This document shows positions 51,928 through 58,233 of a stretch of DNA of 64,000 nucleotides, one piece after another (positions within the stretch are counted from its first letter, which is position 1; every line of letters begins with the position of its first letter). Source of the DNA: CADEDV01 sp048498035. GTDB taxonomy: Bacteria; Bacteroidota; Bacteroidia; Chitinophagales; Chitinophagaceae. The stretch lies in NCBI GenBank assembly GCA_048498035.1, contig JBEHYT010000008.1, positions 121,507-185,506 of the forward strand, in the 5' to 3' direction. The notes under the pieces are model-generated. The model was given only the letters and a program-made list of their open reading frames with translations. It did not search any database and was not told the DNA's origin. The translations under genes and the position numbers were made by a program.

Positions 51928-52185
51928 ATGAAGCGACTAGTTGCCATCGTTGGCGCCCTCCTGATTATGACCGGGCTGAAAGCGCAAAAAACAGTAGTGC
52001 GGAAAGAGACCGAGAAGCCGGGAGTTAAAGTAGATTCCGTAAAAAAAGCAATTGTACCGGTCAGCAAAGCCAGCGCAAAGCAGGAACTTAAATACAGCGG
52101 CAACCCAATCAAAAATGCGGGCAAAATTGCCCCGGCGGCGAAAATATCGCCTGCAGCAAAAATTGCCCCGGCCAAACAACAATAG
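51928..52185 (+). CDS. Exported Lys/Ala/Pro-rich small protein
   Basis: An 85-aa protein. The first 20 residues (MKRLVAIVGALLIMTGLKAQ) form a signal peptide. The rest is basic and low-complexity, ending in three near-copies of a KIAPA or KISPA unit (about residues 67-83), reminiscent of histone H1-like tails. No domain is recognised. It is 8 bp upstream of the first SET-domain gene. If it is exported it cannot be a cytosolic methylation substrate; if the leader is not cleaved it could be. Its role is unknown. Confidence 0.62.
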   Translation: MKRLVAIVGALLIMTGLKAQKTVVRKETEKPGVKVDSVKKAIVPVSKASAKQELKYSGNPIKNAGKIAPAAKISPAAKIAPAKQQ

Positions 52186-52193
52186 ACATTCCA

Positions 52194-52607
52194 ATGTTTG
52201 GCAGAAAAAAGATCTACCAGGCTATCCGCCTGGAGATAAAACCCAGTCGGTTGCACGGCCTTGGCGTTTTTGCCAGGGTGGCTTTTCGCAGTGGCAGCCT
52301 GATTGAAGAAGCACCAGCCGTTTTTCTGACCGCCGCCGAAAAAGACCAACTGAAATACAGTCTGCTTTTCCAGTACTATTTTCTCGTCGATAACCCCCAC
52401 TACCCCGCCGCGTTCGGGTTTGGTTATAGTTCCTTTTATAATCACAGCAACGATGCAAATGCAGTCTTTTCATTTTCCAGGAAGAACAAGACCATTCGTT
52501 TTCACGCCTGCCGGGAAATAAATGCCGGCCAGGAATTGACCATCAACTACAACGGGAAGCCGGCTGATCCCAACCCGGTTTATTTCCCGGATACACCTCA
52601 TGACTAA
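52194..52607 (+). CDS. SET-domain protein, predicted lysine methyltransferase
   Basis: A 137-aa single SET domain with no targeting sequence. SET enzymes move a methyl group from S-adenosylmethionine to lysine. Visible parts are HGLGVFARVAFRSGSLIE (opening strand), YNHSNDANAVF (the NHS-type cofactor motif) and INAGQELTINYNG (the ExxxNY or DY region). It lacks the zinc-binding post-SET cysteines. It overlaps the next SET gene by eight bases and is 8 bp after a lysine-rich small protein gene. Most bacterial SET targets are unknown. Confidence 0.88.
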   Translation: MFGRKKIYQAIRLEIKPSRLHGLGVFARVAFRSGSLIEEAPAVFLTAAEKDQLKYSLLFQYYFLVDNPHYPAAFGFGYSSFYNHSNDANAVFSFSRKNKTIRFHACREINAGQELTINYNGKPADPNPVYFPDTPHD

Positions 52608-52995
52608 ACAACTGTACATACAGGAAATAAGAAAAAAGGGACGTGGTGTTTTCTGCACCGAAGCTATTGCTACGGGCGAACTGATTGAAATTTGTCCGTT
52701 GGTGCTAATCCGCCCGGAAGATGTGGCCATTATTGAAAATACCGTTTTGGGACATTATGGATTTTATTTTAACAGGGAAGAAAATTCATTTGCGCTTGCG
52801 ATGGGATTTGGATCCATGTACAACTATGCGCAATACCCCAACGCCTCGCATTTGATCGATACAGATCAGCAAACAATTACCTATACAGCCTGCGCTCCCA
52901 TTCCCGCACACGAAGAAATTACGATCAATTACAGCGGTGAATATGGAAGGGATTTTAGCAGTTGGTTTACCGAGCGAAATATCCCTTTGCTTTAA
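52600..52995 (+). CDS. Second SET-domain protein
   Basis: A 131-aa SET domain that begins within the last eight bases of the first SET gene. It has KGRGVFCTEAIATGELIE and EEITINYSGEYG, but the motif that normally reads NH.. is NYAQYPNAS, so the histidine of the cofactor site is replaced. It may have altered activity or form an active pair with its neighbour. The low similarity of the two copies suggests an old duplication rather than a recent one. It is followed by a secreted protein gene 19 bp on. Confidence 0.82.
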   Translation: MTKQLYIQEIRKKGRGVFCTEAIATGELIEICPLVLIRPEDVAIIENTVLGHYGFYFNREENSFALAMGFGSMYNYAQYPNASHLIDTDQQTITYTACAPIPAHEEITINYSGEYGRDFSSWFTERNIPLL

Positions 52996-53014
52996 AAAAC
53001 GGACAAACATTGTT

Positions 53015-54076
53015 ATGAAAAAAAAGACCGCAATTACCAGGATATCATTAAACCTTATTCTTCTTTTTATCATGCAACTAACAGCGTTGGCCCAAAAACA
53101 AAATGTAGATAAGCTATCATTTTCCATACCGGATGGATGGCAGCAAAACCAACAGCCCGGCGGCACACAGCTTTCTGTTTCCGACAGTAAAACGGGCGCG
53201 TATGTGATTGCAATTATAACGAGAACAACAAGCAGCAATGCCACTTCCGCTGAAAACTTCAGCACTAACTGGACAAAGCTCGTAAAGGCAACTGTACAGA
53301 CCAGCGAAGATCCCGCCATGCAGCAACCTTCCAGTACGAACGGGTGGGAGATTATTTCGGGTATGGCTAAATACACGGATGGACCAGCTACAGGACTTGC
53401 CACGCTGATTACAGCGACGAGTCACAAACAAACCGCAAGTGTGGTAGTTATGACCAACACGCAGCAGTACCAGGATGCGATCCTTTCCTTTGTTAATTCC
53501 CTTGAACTTGCCGAGGCGTCGGCAGACGAAAACAATTCAGCCGTCGATAACAGCGACGGTCCGGCAACCGGCACTTCGCCGGTGGGGCTTTGGGTTTCTT
53601 ACAAAACTGAATCCAATGGTTCTTCCAATGGATTTCCGCTGATGACGGGCGGCTATTTCCGGAGAGAATATCGCCTCAATAGCGATGGCACCTACGAATA
53701 CAGGGCGAAAGACTGGTCCGTTTTTCAAAAGGAGATTCTCTATATATCAGAATCCGGCACCTGGAAAGCAGAGGGCAACCAGTTGACCATTACGCCTACG
53801 CGGGGAAAAGGAGAATGGTGGAGCAAAGCCGCAAGCAACCGTACAACAGAGTGGGGCAAATTTGCCAGGAAAGCCACGTACAAACTGGAACCGGTAACCT
53901 ATTCTTTTGAACTGCACTATTTTTCGGGGTCTAACGATCATACGATTATCCTTCGCAGCGCAAAAAGCACAGAACGCGACGGCAATACCAACAGTAACGG
54001 CCAGGCCAATGAATGGATTTACAGCCTGCGAGACACGGACAAATCCCTCATCGACAATCCTCCGGGCAGCCGTTAG
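53015..54076 (+). CDS. Exported protein with C-terminal lipocalin-like region
   Basis: A 353-aa protein. The ATG at 53015 gives a signal peptide (ISLNLILLFIMQLTALAQ); an in-frame start upstream adds residues that overlap the SET gene. An N-terminal domain (about 25-175) has a FSIPDGWQQNQQPGGTQLSV opening similar to secreted lipid- or stress-related proteins. A linker of S, N and D follows, then a lipocalin-like C-terminal part (LWVSYKTESNGSS, YRLNSDGTYEYRAKDW, SGTWKAEGNQLTITP). No catalytic residues are seen. It lies between the SET genes and a MuiA-like gene. Function unknown. Confidence 0.72.
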   Translation: MKKKTAITRISLNLILLFIMQLTALAQKQNVDKLSFSIPDGWQQNQQPGGTQLSVSDSKTGAYVIAIITRTTSSNATSAENFSTNWTKLVKATVQTSEDPAMQQPSSTNGWEIISGMAKYTDGPATGLATLITATSHKQTASVVVMTNTQQYQDAILSFVNSLELAEASADENNSAVDNSDGPATGTSPVGLWVSYKTESNGSSNGFPLMTGGYFRREYRLNSDGTYEYRAKDWSVFQKEILYISESGTWKAEGNQLTITPTRGKGEWWSKAASNRTTEWGKFARKATYKLEPVTYSFELHYFSGSNDHTIILRSAKSTERDGNTNSNGQANEWIYSLRDTDKSLIDNPPGSR

Positions 54077-54138
54077 AACAGACGCGCAAGAGCCTTTATG
54101 TAATTTTCGTCATCGGTGCATCCTGTGTAAAAAGGCTT

Positions 54139-56034
54139 ATGCGGAAATTATGGATGTTCCTTCCACTGCTTTTGATAGTATCAATAAGCCGTGCCCAGAA
54201 AGATCAGCAAAAGATCAGCAGCAAGATCACAAGTGTTACAATGTTTTTACAGGGCGCACAGGTGCACCGCGCTGCAACTCCTATCCTTACCGCGGGTAAA
54301 TACAATCTTATATTTAATGGAATTTCCCCAAAAATGGACCCGCAGAGCATACAGGTAAAGGCAGATGGTAAACTAACCGTGTTATCTGTAACACACCAGC
54401 TCAATTTTTTTAAAGAACAGGAAGTTCGCGATAATATTCGTGATCTGCAGGCACAGCGGGATATGCTACAGGATAAACTGGGGCAGGAAGCAGTAAACCA
54501 GAAAATCTACGCAGAGGAGGAAAATATGCTGCTTAAAAATCAGTCTATCAAAGGTGATAACGCCACCCTAAAAGCAGCTGAACTGAGGGAAGCAGCCGAC
54601 TTTCAGCGCCAACGACTTACGGAAGTCTATGCCAAACAACAGGAGATTGCCCGGAATATCAAAAAGATAAAATCTGATATCGATAAAGTTGAAAATCAAT
54701 TAGCGGCATTAAATGAAAAACAAAATCTTTCAACGAGTGATATTGTTGTGGCTGTAGATGTGAAGGAAGCGGGACCGGCACAGATGGGCGTGTCGTACCT
54801 GGTAAAAGGCGCCAATTGGTACCCGGCATATGATATTCGGGTGAAAGATATTAGCCAGCCGCTGTTGCTGAACATGAAAGCCAATGTAACGCAGTCCTCG
54901 GGCGAAGACTGGACAGATGTAAAACTTTTTCTTTCTACCGGCAATCCCGATGAAAATGGCACGCGGCCTACCCTGCAACCCTGGTACCTGGGTTATAATC
55001 TGCCGCAGACCAGCTATTTTAATACAATATCCCGGTCGCAACTGCTTGCAACAGCGCTGCCGGGTGGCGTGCGGGGTCGTGTAACAGATGCTGCGGGAAA
55101 ACCTATTGCCTATGCTACCGTTATGATAAAAGGCGCCAACATTGGAACGGCCACGCTTTCCGATGGCAGCTTTTCTATCGTACCGTCCGCATCTTCCGGA
55201 ACACTTACGGTTTCGTATCCAGGTTACACACCACAGGATATTGCCTTAAATGGCATTACAGGCACCCCCCTCATCGTACTGCAATCTTCGGCGCAAAACC
55301 TGGACGAAGTAGTAGTAACAGGTGTTGGCCTTAGAGGTGCCCCCTCCGGCCTTTCCGTGGATAAATCGTCCGCGCGCGATCGGCTAATGTCAGCAACTTC
55401 CATTAACACTACCACGATTTACCAGCCCACCACTACCCTGTTCGAGATACAAGAACCCTACTCAGTGCCAAATGATGGAAAGTCTTATTCGGTTGAGATC
55501 AGCAGTTACTCGCTAAAGGCCGATTACGAATATTTTAGCGCACCCAAACTGGATCCTGCCGCTTACCTAACGGCAAAAGTTACCGACTGGCAGGATTTAA
55601 ACCTGTTGCCCGGCAATGCCAGCCTGTTTTTTGAAGGCACGTACCTCGGTAATTCATTTCTTGACGTTGCCAATGCTGGCGACACACTAAATATTTCATT
55701 GGGAAAAGACAACGGTGTTGTGGTAAAAAGAACGTTGCAAAAACAGTACAGTTCACGAAAATTCCTGGGCAGCAACCGAACCGACAACCGCCAATATGAA
55801 CTGTATGTCCGCAATAACAAGCAGCAGCCTATTTCTATCGTGATAGAAGATCAGTTCCCGATTTCCACTACCAGGGATATTGAAATTGATAAAATGGAAT
55901 ATGGAAATGGTACGCTGGACGAAACGAGTCACAAAGTAACCTGGACACAATCCGTTGACGCAAAGAACGAGGTAAAATGGACTATGGCCTATTCTGTAAA
56001 ATACCCGAAAGATAAAATACTGGTGCTTGAATGA
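54139..56034 (+). CDS. MuiA-like DUF4139 protein with inserted carboxypeptidase-regulatory domain
   Basis: A 631-aa exported protein. The ATG at 54139 gives the signal sequence MRKLWMFLPLLLIVSISRAQ. An N-terminal DUF4140 region (FLQGAQVHRAATPILTAGKY), a long coiled coil (about 100-205) and the DUF4139 beta domain (PAQMGVSYLVKGANWYPAYD) match the mucoidy-inhibitor MuiA group. A carboxypeptidase-regulatory sandwich (GRVTDAAGKPIAYATVMIKG, DGSFSIVPSAS) and a plug-like LDEVVVTGVG segment are inserted before the last strands, giving a TonB-receptor-like middle. The protein is envelope-located and its activity unknown. Confidence 0.85.
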   Translation: MRKLWMFLPLLLIVSISRAQKDQQKISSKITSVTMFLQGAQVHRAATPILTAGKYNLIFNGISPKMDPQSIQVKADGKLTVLSVTHQLNFFKEQEVRDNIRDLQAQRDMLQDKLGQEAVNQKIYAEEENMLLKNQSIKGDNATLKAAELREAADFQRQRLTEVYAKQQEIARNIKKIKSDIDKVENQLAALNEKQNLSTSDIVVAVDVKEAGPAQMGVSYLVKGANWYPAYDIRVKDISQPLLLNMKANVTQSSGEDWTDVKLFLSTGNPDENGTRPTLQPWYLGYNLPQTSYFNTISRSQLLATALPGGVRGRVTDAAGKPIAYATVMIKGANIGTATLSDGSFSIVPSASSGTLTVSYPGYTPQDIALNGITGTPLIVLQSSAQNLDEVVVTGVGLRGAPSGLSVDKSSARDRLMSATSINTTTIYQPTTTLFEIQEPYSVPNDGKSYSVEISSYSLKADYEYFSAPKLDPAAYLTAKVTDWQDLNLLPGNASLFFEGTYLGNSFLDVANAGDTLNISLGKDNGVVVKRTLQKQYSSRKFLGSNRTDNRQYELYVRNNKQQPISIVIEDQFPISTTRDIEIDKMEYGNGTLDETSHKVTWTQSVDAKNEVKWTMAYSVKYPKDKILVLE

Positions 56035-56063
56035 AACACCTGGTTATAGACAATGTGAAGGCA

Positions 56064-56681
56064 CTACTGTTTTAGAACCTCGTAAACAGGACTGAACAGA
56101 TATAGTTTTCCATTGCTTATATCCTGGCACTGGTATCGTTTGCGCAGCTTTTTACCTTTGCGAAACGTTCTACCGTCCTCGATGCGGAACAATGCATCGG
56201 CAGGCAGTTCTTCAAGCAACTGGTAGCGTTCACGTCCTTTGTCATATCGTCGCAAAATCCGCATCAACCCGTCTTCTGCGCAGCTGCTTGCCGCCGGGTT
56301 GCGAAGGGATGCCTGCAATTCTGCGCTGATATCATCGGGGAAAACGCGGTGTTCAAGGAATTGGGCCAATAGCTGTCCGTAGCAGCCTTTCCATTCTCGC
56401 CCGTGCGATTGAACGCGGTTGCCAAATTGTTCAAAGGTTACCAGGTGCGCCAGCTCATGCAGCAGGGTGATCAGGAAGGCGTAAGTATTGAGGTTACCGT
56501 TCACGCTGATGCGGTGATTGGTATATAGTGTACGATGCCGGTAATCCCCCAGTACGCTCTTACGTTCCCGGGCTACCGTTAAATGCACTTTATAATGACG
56601 GAGATAGGATAAAACAGGTTCGTAGGTGCCCGGCGGCAAAAAATCCTGTAGCTGCGCAATGTGAACTTCCTTCTTAGGCAT
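56064..56681 (-). CDS. SprT-like zinc metalloprotease-domain protein
   Basis: A 205-aa cytosolic protein. The metal motif is HELAHLV, followed by HGREWKGCYGQ with the third ligand, as in SprT/Spartan domains. The C-terminal region (EDGRTFRKGKKLRKRYQCQD) is basic and may bind nucleic acid but lacks the zinc-ribbon cysteines of classical SprT. Spartan relatives in eukaryotes cut protein-DNA crosslinks; the bacterial role is not settled. It overlaps the preceding membrane-protein gene by eight bases and ends the minus-strand operon. Confidence 0.87.
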   Translation of the reverse strand: MPKKEVHIAQLQDFLPPGTYEPVLSYLRHYKVHLTVARERKSVLGDYRHRTLYTNHRISVNGNLNTYAFLITLLHELAHLVTFEQFGNRVQSHGREWKGCYGQLLAQFLEHRVFPDDISAELQASLRNPAASSCAEDGLMRILRRYDKGRERYQLLEELPADALFRIEDGRTFRKGKKLRKRYQCQDISNGKLYLFSPVYEVLKQ

Positions 56682-57075
56682 CTGCTTTTTTCTTCAGCGC
56701 GGCACGCAGGGCAGCCACCTCCAGGATGGTATAAATGATATAAAGCCCGGCACAAACACCCAGTGCACCTTTGCTCACCTGCTGCTTGTTGACCATAATG
56801 TAGATAAAGGCAGCAATAGCAAGACCGAAAAACTTCAGCATAAAGCTGGCATACATGCCTCGTAAAAATGCATTCCCACCGGCAGTTTGAAAGGATCGTT
56901 GAATAAGAAAAAAAGAAACGAGACTTACGAGAAAAATCAAAATATTACCCCAAAGGACTACATCCTGGTTAATAGAAGCTCTTTCCAAAAAGCTGTGCCC
57001 GGAAATAAAGAAGGCCGTGAGCACTACAAATACGATCAGCATCGGCCGGATAGGAGAAAATTTAGTCCTGTTCAT
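56674..57075 (-). CDS. Four-helix membrane protein near AtpZ, unknown
   Basis: A 133-aa protein with four hydrophobic segments (PMLIVFVVLTAFFISG, VVLWGNILIFLVSLVSFFL, FMLKFFGLAIAAFIYIM, LGVCAGLYIIYTILEV) and a basic C-terminus. It starts 7 bp after the AtpZ gene. Its place and size resemble the small membrane protein that Bacteroidota encode between AtpZ and the ATP synthase a subunit, so an ATP synthase assembly role is possible. Here the ATP synthase genes do not follow; a SprT-like gene does. Confidence 0.7.
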   Translation of the reverse strand: MNRTKFSPIRPMLIVFVVLTAFFISGHSFLERASINQDVVLWGNILIFLVSLVSFFLIQRSFQTAGGNAFLRGMYASFMLKFFGLAIAAFIYIMVNKQQVSKGALGVCAGLYIIYTILEVAALRAALKKKADA

Positions 57076-57082
57076 TGCTATG

Positions 57083-57295
57083 TTAATTTCGCGTGTCTTT
57101 TATCAGTCGGTAAAAGAGCAGCACCAGAATAAGCAAAGGTAATAAACAGGAAAACAATGGAAGCGTGTGAAGCCAATGGTCCAGTTTCCAACCGGCAAAC
57201 ACGGCAATCGCCAGGCCTCCCAGGATCTGGGAACCCAGGCTCAGGTAGCGATACAAAAATTTATCATTATTATCTGACTGCGGCCGCTTGTTCAT
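57083..57295 (-). CDS. atpZ: AtpZ/AtpI-type ATP synthase accessory protein
   Basis: A 70-aa protein with two membrane helices (SQILGGLAIAVFAGWKLD, LFSCLLPLLILVLLFYRLI) linked by a short loop, and the RYLSLGSQ opening, matching AtpZ/AtpI. These proteins help assemble the c-ring or carry Mg or Ca for ATP synthase. The gene begins inside the last 26 bases of the bactofilin gene, so translation is coupled to it. The bactofilin-AtpZ arrangement is frequent in Bacteroidota. Confidence 0.83.
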   Translation of the reverse strand: MNKRPQSDNNDKFLYRYLSLGSQILGGLAIAVFAGWKLDHWLHTLPLFSCLLPLLILVLLFYRLIKDTRN

Positions 57296-57677
57296 TCAGG
57301 TTACTCATTTCAACCACATTGGCTCCCATATGGCATTGCCCGTTAAAAGTAGCGCTGGGCTCTACCTGTAATTTCCCGGCAAAAAGATCACCTGTTACAA
57401 TACATTCCCCGCGCAACTGGAGTAATTCTTTGGCCCGGATATTCCCGGAAACCTTGCCAACTACATCGGCCTGCATGCCGGTGATATCACCTTCTACAAC
57501 GCCGTTGGCGCCAATTACAATTTTAGCGGAGCTCTGGATGTTCCCAATCACCGTTCCGTCTATCCGGAGATCACTGCTGCTACTAAGGTCTCCTTTAAGC
57601 GTAGTGCCGGCACCAATAAGCGTGGTGCCACTGGTTTTTTCTGGTTGCATGTCGGTTTTGTTTTTGGTATTAAACAT
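57270..57677 (-). CDS. Bactofilin, polymer-forming cytoskeletal protein
   Basis: A 135-aa protein with the bactofilin core: repeating short beta strands with valine, isoleucine and glycine (TLIGAGTTLKGDLSSSSDLR, IDGTVIGNIQSSAKIVIGAN, VVEGDITGMQADVVGKVSGN) that stack into a beta helix and form filaments without nucleotide. The N-terminal tail is polar and disordered. In other bacteria bactofilins shape the cell wall with M23 peptidases. Here the gene before it encodes a membrane protein resembling the peptidase's N-terminal part. Confidence 0.93.
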   Translation of the reverse strand: MFNTKNKTDMQPEKTSGTTLIGAGTTLKGDLSSSSDLRIDGTVIGNIQSSAKIVIGANGVVEGDITGMQADVVGKVSGNIRAKELLQLRGECIVTGDLFAGKLQVEPSATFNGQCHMGANVVEMSNLNEQAAAVR

Positions 57678-57688
57678 AGGTTTGCAGA

Positions 57689-58087
57689 TTAGTCGTCTGA
57701 AAGATCCGGCTTGGGCACCTTCAATACCGTTGTATCCAATGGCACTGATTTGTCTTCATTGAGCGGCCCCAACCGCAATGCGGTAAGGTACTGTTCAATA
57801 TTGGCATTGCGCTTTTCAAGTTCATCAACTTTATACTTCATTTGCCGGTATTCCCGTCCTGCACGCAAATCCCCGTAGCCTGGCAGGTAATATTTCAACG
57901 GCGTAAACACGATAAGCGCCACCGTAAGGCCCACCAGCACCACAAAAACTGTGCTCAACATTACGTAAACGCTGAGCCTCGACAACTTAAAAGTGACCAC
58001 TTCTTCATACGTATCGTCATTCATCACCACCAGCCGGTAACGGTTGCGAAGCCGCTTCAGGGTAGACCCCGCGTCCAGTTTAACCAT
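57689..58087 (-). CDS. Membrane coiled-coil protein resembling the N-terminal part of M23 peptidases
   Basis: A 132-aa protein. The ATG chosen gives MVKLDAGSTLKRLRNRYRL; an upstream start adds 19 basic residues. It has a cytosolic basic part (LVVMNDDTYEEVVTFKLSR), one membrane segment (VYVMLSTVFVVLVGLTVALI), then a periplasmic coiled coil (EYRQMKYKVDELEKRNANIE) and a short acidic end. This order equals the start of Bacteroidota M23 wall peptidases, but no peptidase domain follows. It starts the operon ahead of bactofilin (11 bp gap) and probably links the bactofilin filament to the wall machinery. Confidence 0.72.
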   Translation of the reverse strand: MVKLDAGSTLKRLRNRYRLVVMNDDTYEEVVTFKLSRLSVYVMLSTVFVVLVGLTVALIVFTPLKYYLPGYGDLRAGREYRQMKYKVDELEKRNANIEQYLTALRLGPLNEDKSVPLDTTVLKVPKPDLSDD

Positions 58088-58233
58088 ATACTTGTTTTTA
58101 AGCCGTTTAAAGGTAAGCAATAGGTGCCGGTTTTGACCCGGCACCGGGCTAATTTCACGACAAAATAAAATGCCCTATTTTTATACTAAAATATTTGAAA
58201 TTCAGTTATTAAGAGTTTAGTTTGCGAACCACA

